Shown here: piece by piece, positions 1 to 8,663 of the stretch
Layout of the letters: each line of letters starts with the position of its first letter
Numbering within the stretch: position 1 is the first letter of the stretch
From: DASYSA01 sp036003885
GTDB taxonomy: Bacteria > Acidobacteriota > Blastocatellia > UBA7656
Assembly: GCA_036003885.1 (NCBI GenBank)
Contig: DASYSA010000655.1
Location: forward strand, 1 to 37,769
Length of the DNA stretch: 37,769 nucleotides
Reading direction: 5' to 3'
Made by a program: the position numbers and the translations under genes
The notes under the pieces: model-generated
The model's database searches: none
Told to the model about the DNA's origin: nothing
The model's input: only the letters and a program-made list of their open reading frames with translations

Positions 1-2
1 CC

Positions 3-575
3 AGTACCGGCCCACCTCTGTCATTCAGTCAGTTTCTCTTGCTCGGCATAGAACACATCCTGACCGGCTACGACCACCTTGTTTTTCTGCTCGGTTTGCT
101 GATTGCGGGCGCAAGCTTCAAGGCAGCGGCAAAGATCATCACATCATTCACCGTCGCGCATTCAATTACTCTGGCCCTGGCGACGCTCGGTGTGGTCCGA
201 ATCTCGCCCGGCATAGTAGAGCCGTTAATCGCGGTCTCGATCATTTATGTCGGACTCGAGAACATCTTTCGACGTGAAATGAGCAGGCGGTGGCTGCTGA
301 CCTTCTGCTTTGGATTGGTGCACGGCTTTGGGTTCGCTGCAGTGCTGAGCGAGCTGGGAATCGGGTCCGGTGGGCTGGCAGGCGCGGCGATACCGCTTCT
401 ATCATTCAATCTGGGAGTCGAGCTTGGCCAGGTTGTAATCGCTGGGGCTGCTTTGCCGTTGATCTGGAAGCTTCGAAACAGGCCTTCCTTTGTAGCGCGC
501 TTTGTTCCCGTATGTTCGGTGCTTGTTGCGGTGGCCGGTGGCTTCTGGCTGCTCGAACGAACGATGCTGAAGTAA
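3..575 (+). CDS. HupE/UreJ-family membrane protein, 5'-truncated by the window edge
   Basis: This is the membrane-embedded C-terminal part of a HupE/UreJ-type protein, a family linked to nickel supply for hydrogenase or urease, although many members have no proven substrate. The reading frame is open to the left edge, so the TTG at 39 is probably not the start and an N-terminal region is missing. About six hydrophobic segments are visible. Family hallmarks are EHILTGYDHLVFLLGLL near the beginning, AHSITLALA, GLVHGFGFA and the glycine/glutamate-rich FNLGVELGQ helix, with His and Asp residues inside membrane helices as expected for metal handling. No hydrogenase or urease gene is in the window, so the substrate is unknown. 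It ends at TAA and is followed by a dispersed repeat. Confidence 0.85.
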   Translation, partial: STGPPLSFSQFLLLGIEHILTGYDHLVFLLGLLIAGASFKAAAKIITSFTVAHSITLALATLGVVRISPGIVEPLIAVSIIYVGLENIFRREMSRRWLLTFCFGLVHGFGFAAVLSELGIGSGGLAGAAIPLLSFNLGVELGQVVIAGAALPLIWKLRNRPSFVARFVPVCSVLVAVAGGFWLLERTMLK

Positions 576-589
576 GAAGTATCACGAAG

Positions 590-608
590 GGGGTCAGGCC
601 CTCGATTT
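590..608 (+). repeat. Dispersed 19-bp repeat, copy 1
   Basis: The sequence GGGGTCAGGCCCTCGATTT lies 14 bp after the HupE-like stop codon. The same 19 bases occur twice more in this window, at 33542-33560 and 33578-33596. The core ggg-tcagg-ccc is partly palindromic. It resembles REP-type extragenic elements, but no transposase or RAYT gene is present to confirm this. Confidence 0.7.
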
Positions 609-642
609 ATTGATTTTCTCGGTAATGACAAACCAGACCTCT

Positions 643-672
643 TTGACACTCGTGACTTTGCGAAGTCGATCA
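643..672 (+). promoter_or_regulatory. Weak candidate promoter for the DUF433/DUF5615 pair
   Basis: A perfect TTGACA -35 hexamer occurs at 643-648, upstream of the antitoxin-like gene. The sequence 17-18 bp further on is a poor -10 match, so this is only a candidate. Such modules are commonly autoregulated; no clear operator palindrome was seen here. Confidence 0.2.
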
Positions 673-706
673 GAGTAGACTGATGCTGCCCACAGGGAGG
701 TGACTT

Positions 707-937
707 ATGGAAATAGCGAAAAATATAAGCGTCGATCCCGATGTACATCACGGCGCCCCAGTTATTACCGGAACGCGAGTCCCGGTGTCCATAATAATTG
801 GTTCGTTGGCTGGGGCTATGAGCAAAGAGGATGTGTGCCGCGAATACGAATTGACTAAAGAGGCTGTCGAATCGGCTCTTGCTTATGCTGCGGAACTGGT
901 AGCAGCGACCGAAGTGATTCCATTGGTGGGAGTCTAA
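707..937 (+). CDS. DUF433 antitoxin-like DNA-binding protein
   Basis: A 76-residue protein of the DUF433 (VapB-like) family, a small winged-helix or HTH domain that usually precedes a PIN-like toxin. The family signature is visible as I-x-V-D-P-x-V-x-x-G-x-P-V-I-x-G-T-R-V-P-V, covering residues 8-29, followed by a helical segment (KEDVCREYELTKEAVESAL) that resembles a helix-turn-helix. A good Shine-Dalgarno (ggagg) lies a few bases before the ATG. The next gene starts 2 bp after its stop, indicating translational coupling. It probably neutralises the DUF5615 partner and represses their common promoter; this role is inferred from the family. Confidence 0.85.
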   Translation: MEIAKNISVDPDVHHGAPVITGTRVPVSIIIGSLAGAMSKEDVCREYELTKEAVESALAYAAELVAATEVIPLVGV

Positions 938-939
938 AG

Positions 940-1311
940 TTGAACTTCTTGATTGACGAGAATATGCCTCGGTCATTAGCGGGCCAGGTTAGAGCGTTGG
1001 GTTTTACAGTCCAGGATGCGCGAGACATCGGCCTACGCGGGCATTCCGATGGCGAAGTATTTCATGCAGCGATTGAAACCGATGCCATAATCATCACACG
1101 CGATCGAGGGTTCACTGTCGAGAACAACTGGCCACCGGCTTTTACTGCAGGTGTAATACTCGTGAACCTGCCAGACAGATCCTCTGCCAGCGAGATAAAC
1201 GCAAAGGTCGTTGCTCTTGTAAGCAAACGAATACCTGAATCACTGGTGGGTTGCATAACGATTCTTGAGCTTCATCGTGCACTATCGCGTGTGGTGCGGC
1301 GACGGCACTAG
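940..1311 (+). CDS. DUF5615 PIN-like protein (putative toxin)
   Basis: A 123-residue protein of the DUF5615 PIN-like family, thought to act as a metal-dependent ribonuclease toxin. The first acidic cluster is in FLIDENMPRSLA (D and E at residues 6-7), followed by the family's conserved GHSDGEVFHAAIETDAIIIT segment and the TRDRGF motif near residue 53, the arrangement expected of a PIN-like active site. The start codon is TTG, only 2 bp after the DUF433 stop, which fits low, coupled expression of a toxin. The last 20 or so residues are basic (SRVVRRRH). It faces the GH144-like gene tail to tail with an 84-bp gap. Function is family-based inference. Confidence 0.85.
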   Translation: MNFLIDENMPRSLAGQVRALGFTVQDARDIGLRGHSDGEVFHAAIETDAIIITRDRGFTVENNWPPAFTAGVILVNLPDRSSASEINAKVVALVSKRIPESLVGCITILELHRALSRVVRRRH

Positions 1312-1395
1312 CCATGTCCTTTCGCCGCTTTGTCGATGATTTTCCGCCCTCATCCAAAGCAGAACACGATTACTTTGGTCTGCTGTTCGAGCTGC

Positions 1396-2742
1396 TTATC
1401 GACCTCGCACCAGGCCGACCAGCTTGATGGCTCGCTGCACTTCTACGTTGCGCATGAACCAGCGCCACACTCCCTGCGAGCGAAGATTCTCGGCGCTCAA
1501 CAAAGTGATCCCTACGCTGATCCCGATCACGGCCGGGTCGACCCATCCAGTGTTAGGGTTGAACGCGTCCACAAAGCCGTAACGGCCGTAAACTCGGCCG
1601 CCATATTTCCGCCGCATCTCTCGGAGCGCGGGGAGCGAGATATCAGGCGTGAACATCAGTGACCCGGCGGCTGCACTGGGAACGACCGTGCCGTCGATGG
1701 CCGGCTCTCGCGGAGGACCTCCCCACGCGACGTATCCTTTGATACTGTCGGATGCTGTGATCCCCCAGATGTTCGACGAATAGCCCGGAAACTCTCGCGA
1801 CAGCTCAACGCAAAACTGCCGATGCGCACGGGTGGCATCCACCGAGTTGATAAAGTAGTCCACGTTAGGAACTCTGCCTTCGCGCAAACGCCGATAGTCG
1901 ACCCACGCATGAGAGTACTGATGGATGAACAACGGGCCGCCGTCAACGTAGCTGTATCCTGCGTAATTGGTGCGGTCGCGCTTCCATGCATACCACGTCG
2001 CGGGTGGGATCGGGTGAGTCGGAGAACCAACGGCGAGCAGAGATAAGATCGTGTGTTCGCTGTAGTGGTCCCACCGCGAGCGGATAAAGCCGGACTCGGG
2101 TTTCCAGCCGTGCGACAGCAGCATCGGGTCGCCATTGAGCATCCACTGGAAATCGACTCGCTCGTAGATCGCCGTCACCAGCCGGACGATCTCACGGTCG
2201 CTCCGAAAATACTGGCGTGCGGTCAGCACACCACCCAACAGCAGCGCAGTGTCGATAGACGAGACCTCGGAGTCCCAAACGCGTTGCCCTGTTGCCACAT
2301 CCATCCAATGGTAGAACCATCCTCGCTCGTGTGGCGCATGATCGGCAAAGAATCTGAGAGTCGCGCGAACTCGCTCTCTCGCCTGGGCTGTGCTCACCCA
2401 TTTATGTTCGGCTGCGATGCACCACGCGGTCAGTCCGAATCCCGTCGCCGCTATGCTTGCTACGTTGCGATGGTGTTCATCGTGCGGCGAACCGTCTGTT
2501 CTGGCGCGATCGAGTACGAGTCCAGTCTCTCTATTGGTCTGTTCTTCAAAATAGCGGAACGTTCGGCGCGAAAGATCTTCGACAAAAGCGGTGTCCCGGG
2601 TTGAAAGCCCAGCGCGCAGATCTGTGGCTCGTCCAACCGCCGTGGCCTCTGTGATGGCAATCAGACAGAGGAACACCGCAATGAGCGGTTTGAATGTCTT
2701 ATACATGGACTGTGTACGTTTGGGAGAACAGGCGCCTTGCAT
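1396..2742 (-). CDS. Exported 'glucoamylase'-family (GH144-like) glucan hydrolase
   Basis: A roughly 448-residue exported glycoside hydrolase of the bacterial 'glucoamylase' (PF10091) group, which includes GH144 beta-1,2-glucanases. The mature protein opens with the family pattern RRTFRYFEEQTNRETGLVLDR, then an (alpha/alpha)6-type body with EVSSIDTALLLGG, a Trp-rich stretch, FIHQYSHAWVD, SSNIWGITASDSIKGY and YGFVDAFNPNTGWVDP, all typical. I chose the ATG at 2742 because ggagg lies 5 bp upstream. A GTG at 2766 overlaps the GH3 stop, and a later ATG at 2706 gives a shorter signal peptide; both are alternatives. The signal peptide core is PLIAVFLCLIAITEATA. It is third in a receptor-GH3-GH144 row and probably cleaves the polymer before GH3 trims the oligosaccharides. 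Confidence 0.88.
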   Translation of the reverse strand: MQGACSPKRTQSMYKTFKPLIAVFLCLIAITEATAVGRATDLRAGLSTRDTAFVEDLSRRTFRYFEEQTNRETGLVLDRARTDGSPHDEHHRNVASIAATGFGLTAWCIAAEHKWVSTAQARERVRATLRFFADHAPHERGWFYHWMDVATGQRVWDSEVSSIDTALLLGGVLTARQYFRSDREIVRLVTAIYERVDFQWMLNGDPMLLSHGWKPESGFIRSRWDHYSEHTILSLLAVGSPTHPIPPATWYAWKRDRTNYAGYSYVDGGPLFIHQYSHAWVDYRRLREGRVPNVDYFINSVDATRAHRQFCVELSREFPGYSSNIWGITASDSIKGYVAWGGPPREPAIDGTVVPSAAAGSLMFTPDISLPALREMRRKYGGRVYGRYGFVDAFNPNTGWVDPAVIGISVGITLLSAENLRSQGVWRWFMRNVEVQRAIKLVGLVRGR

Positions 2743-2762
2743 TCGAGCCTCCAATCGAAGGT

Positions 2763-5045
2763 TCACCTGGCGACTATCTCAAAGCCTGACTCCAGCCCGC
2801 CCTCCGAACTGGTTCCAACGAATACTCTGACGTTCCCCGGCTCGACGACAAACCGCATTTCGCGATTGTAGAAGCCCAGTTGCTCGCGGTCGAGCGTGAA
2901 CTCCACGAGGCGCTTCTCACCGGATCGAAGACTAATGCGTTGGAAGCCGCGGAGCTCCTTGATCGGCCGTGTCACACTGGCCGCGACATGCTTGATGTAT
3001 AACTGAACCACTTCATCACCCGAGTACTTGCCGATGTTCTCGACATCAACGCTCACCGTCACCCTCCCAGCGGGTCGAATCGTGGCCCCGCTCAGCCTGA
3101 GGTTGCTCAGCTTGAACTGAGAGTAACTCAGACCAAACCCAAATGGGAACAACGGCGTGACTGGCGCATCGAGATACTTCGACGTGTACCTGTTGGCTGC
3201 GTCGGCGGGTCTTCCAGTGCTCTTGTGATTGTAATAGATCGGAATCTGGCCCACTGCGCGCGGAAATGTCACAGGAAGCTTGCCGCCGGGGTTTACATCT
3301 CCAAACAGGACGTCGGCAATCGCATCCCCGGCTTCGGTGCCCGCAAACCATGTCTCCAGGATTGCGTCGGCGTTGTCTGCAATCCAGTTGATTGTGAGAG
3401 GGCGACCATTCATCAACACTATGATCACCGGCCTGGTCGTAGCAACGATCGCCTTGACCAACTCAAGTTGCTTTCCCGGCAAGTCGAGCGTCGCGCGAGA
3501 GGCCGCTTCGCCCGACATCTCGGACGATTCGCCGACGACGACTATAACGGCATCGGCGTCGCGCGCGGCACGCACAGCTTCTTTGATGCCGGTGGTAGAT
3601 TCGCCCCCGATCTCACAACCCTGTGCAAAATGGATCTGAGTGTTGGGCGAGACCCTGGACTTGATTCCAGCAAGCGCCGTGACTACGTCTTCTTTCCTCC
3701 CATCGCCGGACCATGATCCCATTGTCGTATTCTGGTCATCGGCCAGAGGTCCTATGACCGCGAGCGATTTCAGCTCTTTACTGAGCGGGAGGGTATCTTT
3801 CGCATTCTTCAGGAGCACCATCGATCGCGCCGCAATCTCTCGTGCAGCACGGCGGTTCTCGACACTGCCAATCGACTGGCGGCGCCCCTCGTCGGCGTAC
3901 GGCTTTTCGAACAGACCCAGCCTGAGCTTTATTCGCAGAACGCGGCGGACTGCCTCATCAATCACTCGTTGAGGCAGTTGGCCTTGTTTGAAAAGAGGCG
4001 GGAGGTGTTTGTTGTAGAGCCGGCTCACCATCTCGATATCGGTGCCCGCGCTGATCGCTTCGCGTGCGGCTTCTGTTTCGTTGGCTGCCAGCCCGTGATT
4101 GATCAACTCCCTCACCGATTCGTAGTCGCTAACCACAAGTCCGTCGAACTTCCATTCGCCGCGCAACACGGTTGTCAGCGTAAATGGGTTCGCCGTAGCC
4201 GGGACGCCGTTGAGGTCGTTGAACGCGCTCATGAAAGTACCGACGCCGGCGTCGAGTGCTGCTTTGAAAGGCGGAAAGTAGATCTCGCGCAGGGTGCGCT
4301 CGGACATGTCCGTAGTGTTGTAGTCGCGGCCGCTCTCTGCGGCACCGTACGCAACCCAGTGCTTAGCGCATGCGATGATCTTGTCGGGGGCGCTGTAGTT
4401 TCGGCCCTGAAAGCCAAGCACCTGCGCCCGCGCCATTGCCGAGCCAAGGTAAGGGTCTTCGCCTGGCCCTTCAACTATTCGACCCCAACGCGGGTCGCGA
4501 GCAATGTCCACCATCGGGGCAAAGGTCCAGCGGACTCCCGCCGCTGAAGCCTCGGCCGCCGAAACGGCTGCCGCACGTTCGACGGCTGAAGGATCCCAAC
4601 TGCTCGCAAGCGCGAGTGGAACGGGAAAGATTGTGCGGTAACCGTGGATCACGTCGAACGAAAACAACACCGGAATCTTGAGCCGCGATTGCTCTATCGC
4701 GACTCGTTGAAGCTCATTTGTCTTTTCGACCCCTCTCACGTTGAGCGTCGAACCGAGCAGACCCTTGCGAATCAGCTCGAGGTGCTCGGGACGCGAGTTG
4801 CCGTTCGCTTCACCATCCAGCATTTGAAGTTGGCCGAGTTTCTCCTCCAGTGTCATTCGTGCAAGAAGCGAATCTATCCTTTGTTCGATCTCCGACTGGA
4901 TCGGTAGCGCGGCCGGTACACTCGAAATGGCCAACGCGACTACCAGGGCGGCGCTCAGGACGACGCAATTTTGGATTTTAGATTTTGGATTTTGGATTGC
5001 AGGAATAACCAAATTATTGGGCTGAAACCTGACTTCACATCGCAT
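2763..5045 (-). CDS. bglX: GH3 beta-glucosidase, exported (BglX-like)
   Basis: A GH3 beta-glucosidase with the usual three parts: an N-terminal TIM barrel, an alpha/beta sandwich and a C-terminal fibronectin-III-like domain (ending FVGTSSEGGLESGFEIVAR). It carries RDPRWGRIVEGPGEDPYL, KHWVAYG and the nucleophile motif VVSDYESV, whose Asp codon is at 4125-4127. The signal peptide core is VVLSAALVVALAISSVPAA. The start is uncertain. I give the ATG at 5045. The frame stays open upstream to an ATG at 5159 (preceded by aaggtgagc) and a TTG at 5177, but that extension encodes heptad-repeat sequence (IQNPNSEG, IQNPKSEG), and even the shorter form keeps one repeat-derived IQNPKSKIQN. The stop lies 20 bp before the GH144-like start, so the two are probably cotranscribed. 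Confidence 0.92.
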   Translation of the reverse strand: MRCEVRFQPNNLVIPAIQNPKSKIQNCVVLSAALVVALAISSVPAALPIQSEIEQRIDSLLARMTLEEKLGQLQMLDGEANGNSRPEHLELIRKGLLGSTLNVRGVEKTNELQRVAIEQSRLKIPVLFSFDVIHGYRTIFPVPLALASSWDPSAVERAAAVSAAEASAAGVRWTFAPMVDIARDPRWGRIVEGPGEDPYLGSAMARAQVLGFQGRNYSAPDKIIACAKHWVAYGAAESGRDYNTTDMSERTLREIYFPPFKAALDAGVGTFMSAFNDLNGVPATANPFTLTTVLRGEWKFDGLVVSDYESVRELINHGLAANETEAAREAISAGTDIEMVSRLYNKHLPPLFKQGQLPQRVIDEAVRRVLRIKLRLGLFEKPYADEGRRQSIGSVENRRAAREIAARSMVLLKNAKDTLPLSKELKSLAVIGPLADDQNTTMGSWSGDGRKEDVVTALAGIKSRVSPNTQIHFAQGCEIGGESTTGIKEAVRAARDADAVIVVVGESSEMSGEAASRATLDLPGKQLELVKAIVATTRPVIIVLMNGRPLTINWIADNADAILETWFAGTEAGDAIADVLFGDVNPGGKLPVTFPRAVGQIPIYYNHKSTGRPADAANRYTSKYLDAPVTPLFPFGFGLSYSQFKLSNLRLSGATIRPAGRVTVSVDVENIGKYSGDEVVQLYIKHVAASVTRPIKELRGFQRISLRSGEKRLVEFTLDREQLGFYNREMRFVVEPGNVRVFVGTSSEGGLESGFEIVAR

Positions 5046-5215
5046 CTTCACGTGCCCTTCCGATTTTGGATTTTGGATTTCGGACTGGAGGTGCGTACGG
5101 GTACCCTCCGAATTTGGATTCTGGATTGAGAGCTTGATCATGAGTTCACGTGGACGCATGCTCACCTTCAAATCCAAAATCCAAATCCTAAGGCCTAAAT
5201 CTAAGTCCTAAATCC
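4968..5215. repeat. Heptad repeat locus A (attttgg family)
   Basis: Runs of 7-nt units. On the plus strand, attttgg-type units occur at 4968-4999 (4 units), 5062-5082 (3 units) and 5111-5127. The opposite orientation (aatccaa, atcctaa) runs from 5170 to about 5215. Inverted arms therefore surround the GH3 gene's 5' end. The locus spans the upstream part of the GH3 reading frame and the gap to the TonB receptor gene, and contributes the IQNPK-type peptide to the GH3 N-terminus. Confidence 0.85.
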
Positions 5216-5234
5216 TATATGCTAGATCCTTCTC

Positions 5235-8200
5235 TCAGAAGCTGAACCTTGCCTGGAGCTCCACAACACGGCCTGCAAGCCCGCGAGTTGCCCGGCCAAA
5301 CCTCGGGTCGGTGACAATAGCTCCGCTATCAAAGAACTCGATCGGCGAGAGGTTCAGCTGATTGAACGCGTTGAAGAGGTTTGTGCGCAGTTCAAGACGC
5401 GCGCCTTCGCCAAGTGCCGGAAGTCTCGGACAACCGAAGCTCTTCACCATGCTCAAATCTACTGAAGAGTACCGGGGCCCTCGGAATGAGTTGCGCCCAA
5501 CCCCTGGCGGGTTGAGGGCAAATGTAGGAGGATCGCCTACGACCGTGGTATTGAAGAACGCCGCGCCGCCGCCCGGAAAATTGCTGCCGGTCAGGAAGGC
5601 TCGATCGCTCGTGCTATCGCCGGCGCCGCCGAAGTACTGGGTCGGCCGTATCGGCCCAAAGAACTTGCCGCTGGGCTGACGAAGTGCGGGGTTGATCTTC
5701 GGAGTCCAGGGGAATCCGGAGTGCATGGTCCAGATGCCGTTTAGTTGCCAACCGCCCAGAACCTGACCGACCCAATTCTTACGCTCGCGGAATATCGGCA
5801 AGTCCCATGTTGCCGACAGCACGAAGTTATGCGTGACATCGTAGTCCGAAGGACCGCGCTCAGTCCGCTGGTCGGCAGGAAATGTCTGGTTGGTTACCGC
5901 ACCGGGACCTTCGGACGACAGCGTATCGATGCTCTTGCTGAATCTGTAAACAGCGTCAAAGCTGATTCCCTGAGCCAGCCTGCGTGACAGTCGCCCAAGC
6001 AAAGCGTGGTAATTAGCGTTCACGTCCGGGATCAGGAAGAAGACCGGATCGAATCGGGGGCTGCTCTGTTGCACCAGGGTGAGATCGGCGATGCGGATGA
6101 ACTTGTGGCTGCTGCTTCCCTGATAACCCAGCGAGGCGATGAAGTGGGCTGGAAGTTGATACTCGGTGTCGAGCGAGAAGCTATAAACATAGGGGTTCGG
6201 CAGATTCGATTCTGTGCCCCAGATTTCAACCGTGTTATTGAGTACGCCGCCAGTGACCGGATCAATGCCCTGCGCCAGCACCGGATTGATCGGATAGCTG
6301 AACGGCGAACTGCTTGCTCCAAGCGCGAACAGAATCTTCCCTCCTACGAACGGAGTGCCGAAATCTGTTGACGCAGTACCGCAGCAGATGCCGTTGCGAG
6401 CAAAGAAAGGGGGATTGCCGGCAGTGTTGGCGAACAGCACGCCGGGAGTGCGATTGTAGGCGATGCCGAATCCTCCCCTCACCACCAGCTTGCGGAGGGA
6501 CCCTGGAGCCCATGCAAAGCCGAGGCGCGGCGAGAAGTTGTTGAAGTCCGTCTCAAACAGCTTGTCCTGAATGTGCACTGTCGCCTGATTCAATTGGCCC
6601 GCCGGGAAGACGAGATTGGTGATTCGCCCTTCCTTCTCTTTCAAGGGTGTGAATATCTCGTAGCGCAGGCCTATGTTGAGTGTGAGATTCGGCCGCATCT
6701 TCCAGTCGTCCTGAACGAAGAACCCGTAGTCGCCGGTGCGGAAATAGCGTTGCGCGTCAGCGGGGCGTCCCGTGGCCGGATCTGTGTTGATGCCCTCGAA
6801 GATCGGCGTTTCATTCGCGAGGTTGAAGAGCCCAACGAAAGAATAGACAGGACGGGCGCCACCAACGAGGTTGTTGTTGTTCTGTTCTTTGCGGATCTCA
6901 ACGCCGAACTTCAGGCCGTGGTTGCCGAGAACTTTGCTCAGCGTATCACGAACCTCGAACGTGTTTTGGGCAAAGACGCCAGGCGTCGTTTCAGCCTGCG
7001 GCGCTCCGAAGCGGATGCGCTCGCCAGGAGGATTCAGAGGCAGACCCTCGACTTCAATGCGGGGAATGCCGAAATTGGTACTGATAGAATCCTTGACTTG
7101 ATTGCTGGAGAAGCGCGTGAAATTCGCGCGTGCCTCGTTGAGCATCGTCGCCGAGATGGTTCGAATCCAGGTCACCGTTGCCGCCGAATTGAGAGGCTTA
7201 AAGCCCAGGTCGGCTATTGGGCGGCCTTGAGCTCCGAGGTCACTATTGATGTCGCCTCGTTTGGTGAAGTACGTGCTAACGGCAAACCGATCGAGACTGC
7301 CGTAATTGAAGTCTACGCGCGCATTGTACTGGTCACCGCGAAGCTTATTGGGAAGAGCTATTGCGGCAAGTTCGATGTCCGGGATGTTGTCGAGTCCGCC
7401 GCCGCCCGGATTACCGAGACTGACGTACTGCCCGGTGGCCCCTGTTGGGGATCCGATGTCCAGACGCCCCCCGATTACTCTGCATGGTCTGTTCTGCGCG
7501 ATGAATACAGTACAGTCCGCGGTGGCCACGCTGTTTGTGCGAGGCTCGATGCCGGCTGAGGCGAATACTTTCGCGATCAGACTGCCCGGGCGCCGGCTTA
7601 TGACGAGTTGACGGAACTCGGATGTTTCAACAAACCTCGAGGCCGAATTGTTGTTGTTCTCTCTCGCGCCCTCGTAAGAGAAGAAGTAAAACAGTTTTTC
7701 TTTGATTACGGCGCCGCCGAGGCTCCCGCCGAATTGCCGGAATCGTCGTTCGACGCGCTGCGGCGGCGCGCCGAAGATGTCGCCAAACTTGTTAAAGGCG
7801 TTGAGACCGGGCTCGTTGTACTTGAACACGGCGCTGCCATGCAGCGCATTAGTTCCGTTCTGCGACACCACCTGTACCTGCGCCCCGGTATTGCGCCCGT
7901 ATTCTGCTGAATAGGCGCTCGCGACGACGCGCATCTCCTTGACTGATTCCTGATTGGGCGTTACAACCGCCGCTCCGCCAAAGCCCAAACTGTTGACGCT
8001 GACTCCGTCTATCTGGAAGTTGTTGGCTGAGATTCGTTGGCCGTTGGCGCTGATCTGAACCTGATTCTCAGTCTGAAAGATGGAGCTGTTCGAGCCTCTG
8101 GGACCTGTTGAGTTCGGGAAACTCACGGAGTTCCCATCCCCGCCGCGCGCTCCGTCGCCAAAGACGCCGGGCGTAAGCCGGAGCAACTCGTAGGGGTCGC

Positions 8201-8663
8201 GTCCGACCTGCGGTATCCGTTGGATCTCTCGAGTGGTGAGAGCGCGATCGATGTTTGCGTTCTCTGTTTGCACGGCTCCTGTCGACTCGCCCGCACTGAC
8301 GGTGACCGCTTCAGACACGTCGCCCGCTTCAAGGACCACGTTCACTCCGATGGGGGCTTCTGCGCTCACATTGATGTTGTCGAAAATCTTCTTCTTGAAG
8401 CCCTGGATTTCAATCGCGAGCGCGTACTTTCCCGGGGCGAGCGCGGAGACTCTGTAGAATCCGTCATCGCCGGTCCTGACCTCTTCCGATTTGTTGGTCT
8501 CTTTGCTCGTCACTACAACCCTGGCACCGGAAACTACGGCGCCATTTGCGTCAGTGACGGTTCCTTGAATGCTGGCCTTGAATTGCGCGGAGACGCCAGC
8601 GGTCAGAAGGAGAACGAGGGCTCCGACACCGACTCCGCTAAGCAGATCACGTATCTTTTTCAT
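5235..8663 (-). CDS. Oar-like TonB-dependent outer-membrane receptor with carboxypeptidase-regulatory-like domain
   Basis: A 1142-residue outer-membrane receptor. It has a signal peptide (MKKIRDLLSG, then VGALVLLLTAGVSAQ). A carboxypeptidase-regulatory-like Ig fold follows at roughly residues 30-110 (GTVTDANGAVVSGARVVVTS, DDGFYRVSALAPGKYAL), then a plug domain (NNFQIDGVSVNSLGFGG, EYGRNTGAQVQVVSQNGTN) and a long beta-barrel ending in aromatic F-S-F. This is the Oar/SusC-like type expanded in Acidobacteriota. I chose the ATG at 8663, with ggagg 8 bp upstream, over the TTG at 8669, which lies only 2 bp from that site. It heads the GH3 and GH144 genes and probably imports their glucan oligosaccharides using TonB energy; the substrate is inferred from those neighbours. 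Confidence 0.92.
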   Translation of the reverse strand: MKKIRDLLSGVGVGALVLLLTAGVSAQFKASIQGTVTDANGAVVSGARVVVTSKETNKSEEVRTGDDGFYRVSALAPGKYALAIEIQGFKKKIFDNINVSAEAPIGVNVVLEAGDVSEAVTVSAGESTGAVQTENANIDRALTTREIQRIPQVGRDPYELLRLTPGVFGDGARGGDGNSVSFPNSTGPRGSNSSIFQTENQVQISANGQRISANNFQIDGVSVNSLGFGGAAVVTPNQESVKEMRVVASAYSAEYGRNTGAQVQVVSQNGTNALHGSAVFKYNEPGLNAFNKFGDIFGAPPQRVERRFRQFGGSLGGAVIKEKLFYFFSYEGARENNNNSASRFVETSEFRQLVISRRPGSLIAKVFASAGIEPRTNSVATADCTVFIAQNRPCRVIGGRLDIGSPTGATGQYVSLGNPGGGGLDNIPDIELAAIALPNKLRGDQYNARVDFNYGSLDRFAVSTYFTKRGDINSDLGAQGRPIADLGFKPLNSAATVTWIRTISATMLNEARANFTRFSSNQVKDSISTNFGIPRIEVEGLPLNPPGERIRFGAPQAETTPGVFAQNTFEVRDTLSKVLGNHGLKFGVEIRKEQNNNNLVGGARPVYSFVGLFNLANETPIFEGINTDPATGRPADAQRYFRTGDYGFFVQDDWKMRPNLTLNIGLRYEIFTPLKEKEGRITNLVFPAGQLNQATVHIQDKLFETDFNNFSPRLGFAWAPGSLRKLVVRGGFGIAYNRTPGVLFANTAGNPPFFARNGICCGTASTDFGTPFVGGKILFALGASSSPFSYPINPVLAQGIDPVTGGVLNNTVEIWGTESNLPNPYVYSFSLDTEYQLPAHFIASLGYQGSSSHKFIRIADLTLVQQSSPRFDPVFFLIPDVNANYHALLGRLSRRLAQGISFDAVYRFSKSIDTLSSEGPGAVTNQTFPADQRTERGPSDYDVTHNFVLSATWDLPIFRERKNWVGQVLGGWQLNGIWTMHSGFPWTPKINPALRQPSGKFFGPIRPTQYFGGAGDSTSDRAFLTGSNFPGGGAAFFNTTVVGDPPTFALNPPGVGRNSFRGPRYSSVDLSMVKSFGCPRLPALGEGARLELRTNLFNAFNQLNLSPIEFFDSGAIVTDPRFGRATRGLAGRVVELQARFSF

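Noticed and set aside
39..41. TTG as the start of the HupE-like gene
   Set aside because: The frame is open to the window edge and family members continue upstream, so the gene is truncated rather than starting here.
245..976. 243-residue minus-strand open frame across HupE, intergenic region and DUF433
   Set aside because: Overlaps real genes and a dispersed repeat; composition is not protein-like.
7150..7172. ggttcgaatcc-like T-arm suggesting a tRNA
   Set aside because: No matching acceptor, D or anticodon arms, and it lies inside the TonB receptor gene.
6573..7559. 328-residue plus-strand open frame
   Set aside because: Wholly antisense to the well-supported TonB receptor gene; no recognisable protein features.
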